Assembly (NCBI RefSeq): GCF_900637975.1 | Contig: NZ_LR134477.1 | Location: 124,001 to 188,000 of the forward strand | DNA: 64,000 bases | From: Actinomyces viscosus | GTDB taxonomy: Bacteria > Actinomycetota > Actinomycetes > Actinomycetales > Actinomycetaceae | Reading direction: 5' to 3' | In this document: positions 13,948-23,166 of the stretch, piece by piece | How the letters are laid out: every line of letters starts with the position of its first letter | Numbering within the stretch: the stretch's first letter is position 1 | The notes under the pieces: model-generated | The model's input: only the letters and a program-made list of their open reading frames with translations | Told to the model about the DNA's origin: nothing | The model's database searches: none | Program-made: the position numbers and the translations under genes

Positions 13948-14072
13948 AAACTCTCTGAAGTCATGAGACAACACAGTGGGGTAAGGGTACGACCTGGCGG
14001 CTTAAGGTACGACCGCGTGCGCTGGCAACTGGGCGGGCTCACTGAAGGTCTCGGCGGTGTGCTGTGAGGCCT

Positions 14073-14210
14073 CGGTGTCACGATTGGCGACTTTTGGGGC
14101 GTTGATCGGCTGACGTGCCCGATCCTGTACTGCTCTGACCTGGGCATACGTTCCAGAGCGCGACGGTCATCGGCCAGGGGTGCTCCTAAAAGTCGCCCAC
14201 AGTGACACCG
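14073..14210. repeat. Second MITE-like element with imperfect 23-bp terminal inverted repeats
   Basis: CGGTGTCAC....GGCGACTTTT at 14073-14095 is matched by its reverse complement at 14188-14210, with mismatches only in a central 4-base patch. The 138-bp unit is non-coding. Its outer end CGGTGTCAC resembles the outer end of the element at 13554 (CGGTGTCCAC), suggesting relatedness. Confidence 0.65.
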
Positions 14211-14237
14211 CACTCGCGGAGCGAGCGGGCGGCCTAC

Positions 14238-14324
14238 CTTCCGACCGCGTGCGCTGGGGATGAGTACCCAAATCCCGCCCAACCCTAGGAGAACCCACTT
14301 CCGACCGCGTGCGCTGGGGATGAG
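14238..14324 (+). CRISPR. Two-repeat CRISPR-like relic (27-bp repeats, 33-bp spacer)
   Basis: CTTCCGACCGCG...GGGGATGAG occurs identically at 14238-14264 and 14298-14324, separated by a unique 33-bp spacer, so the period is 60 bp. Length, period and the GGGGATGAG ending resemble type I-E repeats, although the stem is degenerate. The 16-bp core CGACCGCGTGCGCTGG recurs once more at 14010-14025. No cas gene is in the window. It may be an orphan or decayed array, or an unrelated direct repeat. Confidence 0.4.
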
Positions 14325-14326
14325 GG

Positions 14327-15166
14327 TTAGTGGCCTTGGGCTTCTTCGGCGTCGTCGGTGAGGTAGGAGGTGATGCGGACGAGGTCGTAGGGGGTGGAGG
14401 TCTCGGTGGTGGTGATGGTGCCTTCGATGGTGTGCCAGGTGGTGTCTCCGGTGGGGCGGTAGCGGGTGGTCCAGGTGGTGGTCAGGGTGGTGGTGACGGC
14501 TGTGGCGGTGTGCTGGTAGTGGTGGGTGACGGTCTGGTGGGGGTAGGGGGCTCCGGGGTCGGTGGTGGTTGTGGTGGTGGCGTCTCCCCAGCTCCAGGTG
14601 TAGGAGGTGGGGGTGAACTCGACGTCGATGGTGGTGCCCAGGATGGTGGTGGTCTGGTGGCGCGTGGTGGGGTTGGTGTAGACGATGAAGGCCTTGGAGA
14701 TGACGACCTTGGGTCCTGGGGGCTGGCGGGTGATGCCCGAGCCCTGGGCGATGAGGGTGGCGGCCTGGCGGTTGGTGATCGTGACCGTGCGGGGTTCGCT
14801 GCTGTTGCCGGTATCGGGAGTGTTGTCTTGTGGTCCGGTCGCTTTCCGCCCGAACTCGCATCCCATGGCTTCTTGCAGGCCTTTGCCCGGCTTTGGGCTG
14901 CAGTCCCGGTGGGGCTGGTCTTCCCACATCGACGGATCCGACGCTGTCACGGTCGGATGAGGCGGCGCCGCTGGTTCACCAGAATCTGATGGGCTTTCCT
15001 GTGTGATAGTCTCGCTTTTTTCTCCGCGAACAGTTGGGGTATTGTCCTGGTTTTCGGCACTGTAACTTCCTTTGGTTTCAGAAGGTAATGCCAAGGAGTC
15101 GCTTCCGGCAGTCATTAGAAAGGTGGAGGTTAAAATGATGATTAAAGTAGTGGTGCAACGACTCAA
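14327..15166 (-). CDS. Secreted protein with PKD-like domain
   Basis: This 279-residue protein begins with a short signal-peptide-like stretch (residues 5-27, TTLIIILTSTFLMTAGSDSLALP). A Ser/Pro/Glu-rich linker follows, then a C-terminal Thr-rich domain (YTWSWGDATTTTTTDPGAPYPHQTVTHHY) with the WxWGD...YP..TV.H.Y pattern of PKD folds, which are common in exported adhesive or structural proteins. It is the second gene of a pair: its ATG overlaps the stop of the lipoprotein gene (ATGA). The first third is clearly AT-richer than the surroundings, suggesting transfer. The function is unknown. Confidence 0.7.
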   Translation of the reverse strand: MSRCTTTLIIILTSTFLMTAGSDSLALPSETKGSYSAENQDNTPTVRGEKSETITQESPSDSGEPAAPPHPTVTASDPSMWEDQPHRDCSPKPGKGLQEAMGCEFGRKATGPQDNTPDTGNSSEPRTVTITNRQAATLIAQGSGITRQPPGPKVVISKAFIVYTNPTTRHQTTTILGTTIDVEFTPTSYTWSWGDATTTTTTDPGAPYPHQTVTHHYQHTATAVTTTLTTTWTTRYRPTGDTTWHTIEGTITTTETSTPYDLVRITSYLTDDAEEAQGH

Positions 15167-15912
15167 TTTTGCTCAACCCTTACTCCGCCGATCAGCCAGC
15201 GACCATTTGTGTAGCGCACAGCAAAGTCAAGTACCTCGTTCTTGGTCGGGCTTGACGTTTCAGTAGCTGCCCCTCCCCCTGGGTGAGACGTAATCGTTTG
15301 ATGACTCACGGAAACTTCAACCCTATTGAAGTCGTATCCTTCAAGTTTTTCGTAGTACCTGATGTTAGTAACCTCTTGCTCCCATTTGTCGTTCCATCCT
15401 CCTGCGTTGTGCAGATTCGTCGCGTTGTCGATTGTTGAGCGGCAGAATTTGCATTGATCTTCGCTCATGGCTTCAACTTCGTTGGTGTTTCCGGTGATGT
15501 AGGCGTAGCGATAGAGGTCGAGGAAGTAGTAGACGCTGGCTATGGCGCCCATGTCGCTTTCCTCGTTCATGTTGGAAGGCTTGACGGGTGGCGGTTCGGC
15601 CAGGGCGGCGTCGCGTTTGGCTCGCAGCTCGGGGGTCAGGGCGGCCTCGCGTGAGGCGGTTGCGGAGGCGTTGGCGTCGGCGATGCCCTTCTCGGCACGG
15701 GCGACGGCCGCCGAGGCGCTGGCACTGGCGCTCACGCTCGTCTCCGCCTTAGCGTCCTTCAACGAGCAGGCCGTCAACCCCAGGGCCAGCACACACACCG
15801 CCGCCAGCCCAGCCGCCGCCCGGCTCCGCTCGAGGCGGGCACCAGGCCGGCTACAACCAGATACTGATCGTTGCGCATCCGTAGACGCAGGGGGCCGTAG
15901 GGACGTACTCAT
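15163..15912 (-). CDS. DUF6318-like lipoprotein
   Basis: The 249-residue protein has a basic N-terminus, a hydrophobic segment and the lipobox LTAC followed by SLKDAKAE, so it should be a membrane-anchored lipoprotein. After an Ala/Ser-rich linker comes a domain with a YYFLDLYRYAYITGNTNEVEAMSEDQCKFC block, resembling the DUF6318 domain of actinomycete lipoproteins, with a CxxC pair. ATG 15912 has a GAGGAGG ribosome-binding site; the open frame continues 14 codons upstream without one. It overlaps the next gene by four bases. The 3' half is AT-rich. The function is unknown. Confidence 0.72.
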   Translation of the reverse strand: MSTSLRPPASTDAQRSVSGCSRPGARLERSRAAAGLAAVCVLALGLTACSLKDAKAETSVSASASASAAVARAEKGIADANASATASREAALTPELRAKRDAALAEPPPVKPSNMNEESDMGAIASVYYFLDLYRYAYITGNTNEVEAMSEDQCKFCRSTIDNATNLHNAGGWNDKWEQEVTNIRYYEKLEGYDFNRVEVSVSHQTITSHPGGGAATETSSPTKNEVLDFAVRYTNGRWLIGGVRVEQN

Positions 15913-16490
15913 CGCGGAAGCCTCCTCGCCACCGAAACAACTCCACCAAACCACCCACCGAGCACTCCTGTCCGGCCGGGCGGCATATCGACTCTACCTG
16001 CGCAAACACGCCCACCACCAGAGCGTCCTCGAAGCCTGTGGAAAACCCAGAACAGCACCCTACGGACCGGGCGACAACCTCAACCTGACGGCTCGGCTGC
16101 TGGCGCGTCCTGTGCCTTCGGGGGCGGCCGTGCACGTGCAGGTCCGCTCGCATCCGGCTACGTGAGCCGGCGCGGATCAAGCCTGGCTCAATCCGATCGC
16201 CCCGAACTGCTGCCGGAGATCGCTGAATCGTCCATCTGAGGTGGCCATGTGCCACCTGAGCGAAACACCTTGGCTCGCAGTCGCGGCAGCGTCCACCTCA
16301 GATGAATCCGCGCCACCTGACCTCGCATGAATCCACCAACCATCACACCGCCGAAACAACATCCCACGGGTCGCCGGAGCCCGTCCGAGAGATCTCCTGC
16401 TCCGGCTGGCTCGGCGCTCTCGCCTCACGACCCGAGAATGCTCGGATCCGGCGCGCCTTCTTGGGCTTCTCCAGCAGGTCGGTAGCGCGC
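15913..16490. other. Intergenic region with short inverted motifs
   Basis: No supported gene lies here. CATCTGAGGTGG (16233-16244) and its exact complement CCACCTCAGATG (16293-16304) form a 12-bp inverted repeat, and two further GCCACCTGA motifs lie at about 16251 and 16312. This may be a folded RNA or operator cluster. The upstream part probably holds the promoter of the lipoprotein gene. Confidence 0.5.
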
Positions 16491-17363
16491 TCAGGCGAAG
16501 ACGACGGTGCGGTGCCCGTTGAGCAGCACCCGGTGCTCGGTGTGCCAGCGCACGGCCTGCGCCAGCACCCGGCGCTCGACGTCCTGCCCCTTGGCCTGCA
16601 GCACGGACACCGAGTCCTCATGACCGGCCCGCGTCACGTCCTGCTCAATGATCGGGCCCTCATCGAGGTCCGCCGTCACGTAGTGCGCCGTCGCCCCGAT
16701 GAGCTTGACCCCGCGCTCGTGCGCCTGGGCGTAGGGGCGCGCCCCCTTGAAGGACGGCAGGAACGAGTGGTGGATGTTGATGACGCCCCCGTGCAGTCGC
16801 TCGCACAGGGCGGGGGAGAGGATCTGCATGTAGCGGGCCAGCACCACCAGCTCGACATTAAGGGAGTCCACCAGTCCCAGCAGCTCGGCCTCGGCGGCCT
16901 CCTTGGTCTCCTTGGTGACCGGGATGTGGTGGAAGGGCACCCCGTAGAACTCGGCGACGTCCCGCAGCGTCTCGTGATTGCCCACCACGCCGACGACGTC
17001 GACCGGCAGCCCCTGGCTGCGGGCCCGGAAGAGCAGGTCGGTCAGGCAGTGCCCCTCCTTGGAGACCATGATGAGGGTGCGCATCGCCCTCCCCACCTCA
17101 TCGAGGCTCCACTCCATCTCGTACTCGCCGGCCAGCTCAGCCAGGTCCTTCTCCAGCTCCACGCGCGGCACGGTGGTGAGCACCTGGACCCGCATGAAGA
17201 ACAGGCCCGTGGAGGAGTCCCCGAACTGCTTGGACTCGGTGATGTTCCCGCCGCGGCGCGCCAGCGTGCCGGTGACCGCATGGACAATCCCCGGGCGGTC
17301 GGGGCAGGACAGGGACAGGACCAGGTGGGCGGCGGAGTCGGGTTGCGCCGTGGAATGAGCCAT
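16491..17363 (-). CDS. purU: Formyltetrahydrofolate deformylase
   Basis: PurU hydrolyses 10-formyl-tetrahydrofolate to formate and tetrahydrofolate, balancing one-carbon pools. The 290-residue protein has an N-terminal ACT regulatory domain (LSLSCPDRPGIVHAVTGTLARRGGNI) and a formyltransferase-like catalytic domain with the N-H-D set in VINIHHSFLPSFKGA and TAHYVTADLDEGPIIEQD. Its ATG lies only four bases after the urea transporter stop. However, TAGGCT (17375-17370) sits six bases before the ATG and overlaps the transporter's last codons, so it may also have its own leaderless promoter. Confidence 0.94.
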   Translation of the reverse strand: MAHSTAQPDSAAHLVLSLSCPDRPGIVHAVTGTLARRGGNITESKQFGDSSTGLFFMRVQVLTTVPRVELEKDLAELAGEYEMEWSLDEVGRAMRTLIMVSKEGHCLTDLLFRARSQGLPVDVVGVVGNHETLRDVAEFYGVPFHHIPVTKETKEAAEAELLGLVDSLNVELVVLARYMQILSPALCERLHGGVINIHHSFLPSFKGARPYAQAHERGVKLIGATAHYVTADLDEGPIIEQDVTRAGHEDSVSVLQAKGQDVERRVLAQAVRWHTEHRVLLNGHRTVVFA

Positions 17364-17367
17364 GGCC

Positions 17368-18303
17368 TCAGCCTAGTCGGCGCTCGCGCCACTTGACGAC
17401 GGCGAGCATCAGCCAGGTGGTCACGATGAAGGGCCAGGTGTAGGTCGGCACCGGGATCGCCGTGAAAACCCGGTCCACGACGACGGTCAGCACCGATCCC
17501 ACCACCGCCAGCACCCAGGCCCGCCTCCCGGGAGGCAGAAGGACGACGCCGATCGCGATCGCCGTCAGGCACGGAGAGTATCCGCCCAGCCCGTGCGCCG
17601 CCTGACCGGCGGGAACGAGCGCCAGCGTCGCTGCCGTCCCGACGACGCTGCCCAGCAGCGCCGCCGCCCCGACTCTCCACCCGGCGATGAACAGCCCGGC
17701 CAGGATCAGCGCCCCGCCCACCCAGGAATCGACGAGCACCACCTGGGACTCTCCCGTCAGCACCGCCTCCGGGACCAGCCACGCCGTCGCCCCACTGACC
17801 GGCGCCGGATCGGGAACCATCGGCGCATCGATCGCCCTGAGCAGAGCCGTCAGCAGGCCGGAGACGATGCAGAAAGGAGCCGTGAGCGCCGGGAGCCCGA
17901 CCGGGGCGAGTGCGCGCTCCAGCGCGCGGTGGACCGCGGGGCACGCCGCCGCCCCGACCACGGTGACCAGCGTCGCCGGCCAGAAAACCCCCATAGCGGC
18001 CCATGCCGCTGCTCCCACCAGCGCCCCGTTGTAGCCCTGGAGTCCGTCACGGACACGCAGATCCAGCATCCTGGCCGCCACCGTCGACACCGTCGTCCCG
18101 AGGACCACCTGCAAGGCCATGAGCGGTGAGTAGACGGCGACGCCGGCCACGATGAGCAGTCCGGTGAGCGCCCGGGGCTGGAGGAAGATCTGCCCCACCC
18201 CGCGCCCCAGCGCGCCCACGCCGGAGGAGACGATCGACGGGACGGCCGAGGTACCCGGTCCGTCAGCCGGGCGGTGGGACTGGTGAACAGGTGACTCAGG
18301 CAT
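17368..18303 (-). CDS. Urea transporter (UT family)
   Basis: This 311-residue polytopic protein has the two urea-transporter signature loops of the internally repeated UT fold: GLQGYNGALVGAA and GLGGYSPCLTAIAIG. About ten hydrophobic segments are visible. The location directly after ureD supports urea uptake for urease. ATG 18303 lies 61 bp after the ureD stop, so it is probably in the urease operon. Channel-like rather than energised transport is expected from the family. Confidence 0.9.
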   Translation of the reverse strand: MPESPVHQSHRPADGPGTSAVPSIVSSGVGALGRGVGQIFLQPRALTGLLIVAGVAVYSPLMALQVVLGTTVSTVAARMLDLRVRDGLQGYNGALVGAAAWAAMGVFWPATLVTVVGAAACPAVHRALERALAPVGLPALTAPFCIVSGLLTALLRAIDAPMVPDPAPVSGATAWLVPEAVLTGESQVVLVDSWVGGALILAGLFIAGWRVGAAALLGSVVGTAATLALVPAGQAAHGLGGYSPCLTAIAIGVVLLPPGRRAWVLAVVGSVLTVVVDRVFTAIPVPTYTWPFIVTTWLMLAVVKWRERRLG

Positions 18304-18364
18304 GAGGGGCTCCGATCGATAGAGACATCGGGAGGTGCCCGCCGCCCAGGCGAGCGGGCTGTTG

Positions 18365-19180
18365 CTAGTACTTGCGCAGGTTGAGCCTCGGCGCGCCGAA
18401 CCACCGGCCGCGCAGAAGCTCGCTGATGTCGAGCATGAGAGCGGTCAGACGGGTCGTGTCATCGCCCAGCGCCCGGGCGATGAAGCCGGGTCCCTGCACC
18501 CGCGTCACTGCGCCGCGCACGTCGTCGACCTCCAGCATCTGGGCCACCTCATTGACCAGGGCGGCATCGACCCGGGCGTCGAGCGCCGTGAAGGAGGCCA
18601 GGTGGCTGTGCCCCTCCAGGCCTCCCAGACCCGCCAGCCCGGCCTCACCGGGGACCAGGCGCAGGTTGTCGACGACGGCGTACCGGCCACCGACACGGAT
18701 GTCAGTGCGCATCCGCAGGCAGTCGTAGCCGAAGGCCGAACCGTCCGGGGCCCATCCGGGGGTGAGGACCTCCAGGGACATGAAGGTCGCCGTCGGGTCC
18801 ATCTCAACCAGGGTGGTCTGCCGGTAGGAGGACTCCCGGTAGGCGATGACCTGGTCGGGAACGAGCTCCAGCACGGCCCGGGGCCCCAGGCTCACCCGGG
18901 TGTCCTGGCGGACCGGGCAGGTGGGGGTGCGGTAGATCTTCGTGGCCGCCTGGGTCGTCAGCACCGCCGAGGCCCCCTGGAGGACCTCGACCTCGGTGAG
19001 ATAGGAGTCGCCGTCCAGGTACCCGCCTCCGGGATTGACCACGTAGTAGGTCACCTGCCCGGTCTCATCGAGGTACAGCGGGCGGAAAACCCTCAGTGCT
19101 CCCCGGTGGTACTGGTCGACGGCGATACTCCGGTCCCCGCCCCGGGCGATCCGCAGGTGCAGCTCGCCGGTGGTGCTCAC
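18365..19180 (-). CDS. ureD: Urease accessory protein UreD
   Basis: UreD (UreH) is the scaffold of the UreDFG complex that activates apo-urease. Conserved elements include [32 protein letters not shown] and a C-terminal [19 protein letters not shown]. The frame is open to 19219, but GTG 19180 overlaps the ureG stop in a GTGA and starts near the conserved region, giving 271 aa. Order ureABCEFGD matches the urease cluster described in Actinomyces naeslundii. Confidence 0.92.
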   Translation of the reverse strand: MSTTGELHLRIARGGDRSIAVDQYHRGALRVFRPLYLDETGQVTYYVVNPGGGYLDGDSYLTEVEVLQGASAVLTTQAATKIYRTPTCPVRQDTRVSLGPRAVLELVPDQVIAYRESSYRQTTLVEMDPTATFMSLEVLTPGWAPDGSAFGYDCLRMRTDIRVGGRYAVVDNLRLVPGEAGLAGLGGLEGHSHLASFTALDARVDAALVNEVAQMLEVDDVRGAVTRVQGPGFIARALGDDTTRLTALMLDISELLRGRWFGAPRLNLRKY

Positions 19181-19854
19181 GGCTCCAGGTCCGTCATGAG
19201 CACGTCGTGGTGGATCCACTCGATGACCTGCTCCAGGCCCTCATCGGTCTTGAGATTGGTGAAGCAGAAGGGCTTGTCACCCCGGAACACCTTGGAGTCG
19301 GCCTCCATGACCGCCAGGTCGGCGCCGACGTGAGGGGCCAGGTCCGTCTTGTTGATGACGAACAGGTCGGACTTAATCATCCCCTGACCGGCCTTGCGGG
19401 GAATCTTCTCGCCCTGGGCGACGTCGATGACGTAGATGGAGAAGTCGACCAGCTCGGGGGAGAAGGTGGCCGAGAGGTTGTCGCCTCCCGACTCCACGAA
19501 CACCACCTCCAGGTCGGGGTGGCGCTCCACCAGCTCGGCGATCGCCGCCTCGTTCATGGAGGTGTCCTCACGGATGGCCGTGTGCGGGCAGCCCCCGGTC
19601 TCCAGCCCGATGATGCGGTCCACCGGCAGGACCCCCTGAGCGGCGAGGATCTTGGCGTCCTCGATCGTGTAGATGTCATTGGTGACGGCGGCCATGGAGA
19701 CCTCCCGGCTCATGGCCCGGGTGATGCGCTCGATGAGCTGGGTCTTGCCCGCCCCCACCGGACCACCCACTCCGATACGGACCGGGCCGGGGTGGGAGCG
19801 GGGCGCCGGCTGCCCGGGCGCATCCGCGTGCTCCTGGCTGGTTGCTGCTGACAT
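19177..19854 (-). CDS. ureG: Urease accessory GTPase UreG
   Basis: UreG hydrolyses GTP to drive nickel insertion. The 225-residue protein has the P-loop GGPVGAGKT, the metal-binding-region motif [15 protein letters not shown] (the Cys-Pro-His site), VESGGDNL, and the NKTDLA guanine-specificity motif. The stop overlaps the GTG of ureD. A 34-bp gap separates it from ureF. Confidence 0.96.
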   Translation of the reverse strand: MSAATSQEHADAPGQPAPRSHPGPVRIGVGGPVGAGKTQLIERITRAMSREVSMAAVTNDIYTIEDAKILAAQGVLPVDRIIGLETGGCPHTAIREDTSMNEAAIAELVERHPDLEVVFVESGGDNLSATFSPELVDFSIYVIDVAQGEKIPRKAGQGMIKSDLFVINKTDLAPHVGADLAVMEADSKVFRGDKPFCFTNLKTDEGLEQVIEWIHHDVLMTDLEP

Positions 19855-19888
19855 GAGAATCTCCTCAATAGCTCTTCAGGAAGGTTTT

Positions 19889-20632
19889 TCAGGACATGAA
19901 CATGCGGGCGCGCTGGCGCTCGTGCCGCATCTGGCTGATCTCGATCCCGGGTGCGGCGGCCCCCAGATCCGTCTCGTCGAGGTCCCCGATCCGCCTGACC
20001 GCGGCGCGGACGTCGTCGCGCACCGAGGCGATGGCGCGCTGACCGGCGTCCTGCCCCAGGGGGATGGCTCGTACGGCGTTCTGCGTCAGTGAGATGACGC
20101 TGGACTGGAGGTAGGCCATCGTGACCGCCGCCGGCGGCGCCGCCAGCGCGTAGCCGGCGATCGCCAGCACGATGGCGGGGTGGGTGCGGCAGCCTTCCGT
20201 GTCCACGAGTGCCGCGTAGCGGCTCAGCAGCCTGTCGCCGTCGGTGCCTTCCAGGGCCAGGCGGGAGATGGTGAGCAGACGCCGCCCCATCGTCACCCCG
20301 GCCCGGCGCACCTGGATCGGCACCGCCTGAGCCACGAGGAGCTCGTCGAGGTGCGCGATCGCCTCCCAGTCGTCCGCCACCACTGCCTCGAAGGCCAGCC
20401 GCAGCCCCAGCCCCTCGGAGAAGGTCAGCTGGGTGGACACGAGCGCGCGCAGCCAGGACACGAAGGAGGCCTCGTCGTCGACGACACCCTCGCAGATGTA
20501 GGTCTCCAGCCCGAAGGAGTGGGAGAAGGCACCCGTGGGCAGCGCGGAGTCGCACAGCTGGGCCAGCGGCAGCTGCCAGCACGCGGGCTCTCCCCACTCC
20601 GGGGCGCAGGGGTCAGTGGGTGTGCTCGGCAT
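19889..20632 (-). CDS. ureF: Urease accessory protein UreF
   Basis: UreF gates UreG activity in the activation complex. The all-helical 247-residue protein shows LCDSALPTGAFSHSFGLETYI, the family's N-terminal signature, and the C-terminal TDLGAAAPGIEISQMRHERQRARMF. The start is ATG 20632, which overlaps the 3' end of ureE by 20 bp; longer open frames upstream are the out-of-frame shadow of ureE. Confidence 0.93.
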   Translation of the reverse strand: MPSTPTDPCAPEWGEPACWQLPLAQLCDSALPTGAFSHSFGLETYICEGVVDDEASFVSWLRALVSTQLTFSEGLGLRLAFEAVVADDWEAIAHLDELLVAQAVPIQVRRAGVTMGRRLLTISRLALEGTDGDRLLSRYAALVDTEGCRTHPAIVLAIAGYALAAPPAAVTMAYLQSSVISLTQNAVRAIPLGQDAGQRAIASVRDDVRAAVRRIGDLDETDLGAAAPGIEISQMRHERQRARMFMS

Positions 20633-21104
20633 GGCGGAAGGGGACGGGCATGGACCGCTCCATCCGCGCGTGACGCACCCCCAGGTGCTCCAGGTAGTGC
20701 TCGGCGGTGTGGTCGTACTGGATGACCATGACGCCGTCATGCCCCTCAAGCCCCGGGAAGGGCTCAGCGGGTCCGAAGAACTGGGCAGGCAGGTGCCGGT
20801 TGCCCAGGTTGTGGGCGACGACTCCCATCTCGCGCACCGTGGCGGGCGCGATGACCAGGACGTCGGTGGGCTCCAGGCGCACGACGACGATTCCGCGCTC
20901 GTTGCGAAGCAGAATGTCTCCCTCGCGCAGGTCCGGCGCGCCCGGCGCGAGCCGGATACCGAGTTCGGTGCCGTGGTCCGAGCGCACTCGTTGGATGCGT
21001 TTCGTGAGGTCGGCCAGGGGGAGGACCACGCTCTCAACGTGCACGTCCTCCAGGTCCTCGCCGGGCAGGTCGTGGATATTGCCTGAGATGGACTCGATAA
21101 TCAT
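20613..21104 (-). CDS. ureE: Urease accessory nickel chaperone UreE
   Basis: UreE delivers nickel to the activation complex. The 163-residue protein has an N-terminal peptide-binding domain and a C-terminal metal domain with DHTAEHYLEHLGVRHARME. It ends in the short His-containing tail HAEHTH rather than a long polyhistidine tail. ATG 21104 is preceded by AGGATGAGTGG-type purine sequence after ureC. It is 20 bp downstream of ureC. Confidence 0.92.
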   Translation of the reverse strand: MIIESISGNIHDLPGEDLEDVHVESVVLPLADLTKRIQRVRSDHGTELGIRLAPGAPDLREGDILLRNERGIVVVRLEPTDVLVIAPATVREMGVVAHNLGNRHLPAQFFGPAEPFPGLEGHDGVMVIQYDHTAEHYLEHLGVRHARMERSMPVPFRHAEHTH

Positions 21105-21124
21105 GAAGGCTCCAGGATGAGTGG

Positions 21125-22837
21125 TCAGAAGAGGAAGTAGCGCTGGGCCATGGCGAGGACCTCGGCGGGCTCGCAGGTGACCTTCTCGCCGTCGACGGTG
21201 ACCTCGTAGGTCTCGGGATCGACGGTGAGCGCCGGAGTGGCGTCGTTGAAGGCCATGTCCACCTTCGTCAGCCGCCTGACCCCGCGGGCCGGACAGACCT
21301 TCTTGCGCAGCCCCAGGCTCTGGGGCACTCCCGCATCGATGGCCGCCTGGGACATGAAGGTGATCGAGTTCGACGCCGGTGCCGCTCCGTGGCCGCCGAA
21401 CATGGTGCGCATGAGCGTGGGCTCGGGGGTGGGGATCGAGGCGTTGGCGTCGCCCATGACCGCGGAGGCGATCTGACCCCCCTTGAGGATCAGAGACGGC
21501 TTGACCCCGAAGAAGGCGGGATCCCACAGCACCAGGTCGGCCCACTTGCCCACCTCCACGCTGCCCACGACCTCGGCGATCCCGTTGGCTCGGGCCGGGT
21601 TGATCGTGTACTTCGACACGTAGCGCTTGATGCGCAGGTTGTCGCCGTCCTCCGGGTCCCCGGCGAGCTTGCCGCGCGCCTTCTTCATCTGGTCGGCCAC
21701 CTGCCAGGTGCGGATGATGACCTCACCGACGCGCCCCATGGCCTGGGAGTCCGACGACGTCATCGAGAACACGCCCAGGTCGTGCAGAACGTCCTCGGCC
21801 GCGATCGTCTCCGGGCGGATGCGCGAGTCCGCGAAGGCGACGTCCTCCGGGATGGCGGGGTTGAGGTGGTGGCACACCATGAGCATGTCGAGGTGCTCCT
21901 CAGCGGTGTTGCGCGTGAAGGGCAGCGTCGGGTTGGTCGAGGACGGCAGGATGTTGGGGTCCTGCGCCAGGGTGATGATGTCGGGGGCGTGGCCACCGCC
22001 GGCGCCCTCGGTGTGGAAGGTATGGATGACCCGTCCGCCGATCGCGCGGCGGGTGTCCTCGACGAAACCGCACTCGTTGAGCGTGTCAGTGTGGATGGCG
22101 ACCTGCACGTCGAACTCGTCGGCGACCTTGAGCGCCTCGTCGATAACGGCGTGCGTGGCACCCCAGTCCTCGTGGATCTTGAAGCCGACCGCACCGGCGC
22201 GCAGCTGCTCGGCCAGAGGCTCCCGGGCCGAGGCGTGGCCCTTGCCCAGCAGGCCGATATTCATGGGGAAGTCCTCGACCGCCTGGAGCATACGGGCCAG
22301 GTTCCACGCCCCGGGAGTGATCGTGGTGGCGTTGGTGCCGTCGGCGGGTCCTGTCCCTCCTCCGATCATGGTGGTCACGCCCGAGGCCAGGGCGGTGGCG
22401 ACCTGGGTGGGGGAGATGAAGTGAATATGGGAGTCGATGCCTCCGGCCGTCAGGATGCGGTGCTCGCCGGCGATCACCTCCGTGGAGGTGCCGATGACGA
22501 TATCGACGTCGTCCATGATGTCCGGGTTGCCCGCGGCGCCGATAGCGCTGATGACGCCGTCGCGGATGGCGACGTCGGCCTTGTAGACCCCGGTGTGGTC
22601 GATGATGATCGCGTTGGTGATGACGGTGTCGGGGATGTCCTCGTCTCGCGTGCGCTGGCCGTTGTGGCCCATGCCGTCGCGGATGACCTTGCCGCCTCCG
22701 AAGACGGCCTCGTCGCCACGGTGGGTCAGGTCCCGCTCGATCTGGGCGAAGAGGCCGGTATCGGCCAGGCGGACGGCGTCCCCAGTGGTGGGGCCGTACA
22801 GAGCGGCGTGCTCCCGACGGCTGAGTTCCTTGCTCAT
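21125..22837 (-). CDS. ureC: Urease subunit alpha (catalytic)
   Basis: UreC holds the two-nickel site that hydrolyses urea to ammonia and carbamate. All known ligands align with the Klebsiella enzyme at an offset of +3: H137 and H139 (SHIHF), carbamylated K220 and H222 (FKIHEDWG), H249, H275, flap H323 (VCHHL) and D363. The length of 570 aa is normal. The flap Cys (VCHH, C322) is present. The three structural subunits are separate genes as in most Gram-positives. A GGAGCACATC ribosome-binding site precedes the ATG. Confidence 0.98.
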   Translation of the reverse strand: MSKELSRREHAALYGPTTGDAVRLADTGLFAQIERDLTHRGDEAVFGGGKVIRDGMGHNGQRTRDEDIPDTVITNAIIIDHTGVYKADVAIRDGVISAIGAAGNPDIMDDVDIVIGTSTEVIAGEHRILTAGGIDSHIHFISPTQVATALASGVTTMIGGGTGPADGTNATTITPGAWNLARMLQAVEDFPMNIGLLGKGHASAREPLAEQLRAGAVGFKIHEDWGATHAVIDEALKVADEFDVQVAIHTDTLNECGFVEDTRRAIGGRVIHTFHTEGAGGGHAPDIITLAQDPNILPSSTNPTLPFTRNTAEEHLDMLMVCHHLNPAIPEDVAFADSRIRPETIAAEDVLHDLGVFSMTSSDSQAMGRVGEVIIRTWQVADQMKKARGKLAGDPEDGDNLRIKRYVSKYTINPARANGIAEVVGSVEVGKWADLVLWDPAFFGVKPSLILKGGQIASAVMGDANASIPTPEPTLMRTMFGGHGAAPASNSITFMSQAAIDAGVPQSLGLRKKVCPARGVRRLTKVDMAFNDATPALTVDPETYEVTVDGEKVTCEPAEVLAMAQRYFLF

Positions 22838-22854
22838 GATGTGCTCCTGTGCTC

Positions 22855-23166
22855 TCAGCCCTGGACGGGGCCGTTCGTCTCGCCTGCCAGCCCGAAGACC
22901 CTTCGTGCTCCCGCCAGCGCCACCAGGTGGACTGGTCTGGAGTCGCCCGGCTCGAAGCGAACGGCGGTTCCGGCCGGAATGTCGAGGCGGAAACCGCGAG
23001 CGGCCTGTCGGTCGAAGGACAGTGCGGAGTTGACCTCGGCGAAGTGGAAGTGCGAACCGACCTGAATGGGACGGTCCCCGGTGTTGAGGACGTCGAGGGT
23101 GAGGGTGGGGCGACCCTCGTTGATGGTGATGGTGCCGCTCGCGAGCCGGTACTCTCCCGGGATCAT
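22855..23166 (-). CDS. ureB: Urease subunit beta
   Basis: This 103-residue structural subunit starts MIPGEY and has [13 protein letters not shown] and [17 protein letters not shown], the core of UreB. It packs on UreC in the (ABC)3 trimer. ATG 23166 overlaps the ureA stop by four bases. Confidence 0.96.
   Translation of the reverse strand: MIPGEYRLASGTITINEGRPTLTLDVLNTGDRPIQVGSHFHFAEVNSALSFDRQAARGFRLDIPAGTAVRFEPGDSRPVHLVALAGARRVFGLAGETNGPVQG

Larger units (their letters stand above)
13204..14326. other. Gene-free, repeat-rich intergenic region
   Basis: These 1.1 kb hold no credible gene: open frames in all six directions lack ribosome-binding sites and family matches. Instead the stretch contains a 20-bp direct repeat, two elements with terminal inverted repeats, a perfect 8+2+8 palindrome, TGTCTC/GAGACA pairs resembling insertion-sequence ends, and a pair of 27-bp CRISPR-like repeats. 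It looks like an accumulation site for small non-coding elements between two stable loci. Confidence 0.75.

Noticed and set aside
14238..14324. A functional CRISPR-Cas locus
   Set aside because: Only two repeats, no leader I can identify and no cas genes within 64 kb; kept only as a possible relic.
13917..14927. 336-codon minus-strand His/Pro/Arg-rich frame
   Set aside because: It is an alternative frame of the PKD-like gene whose Thr/His-rich codons read as His/Pro; it lacks a start signal and family match.
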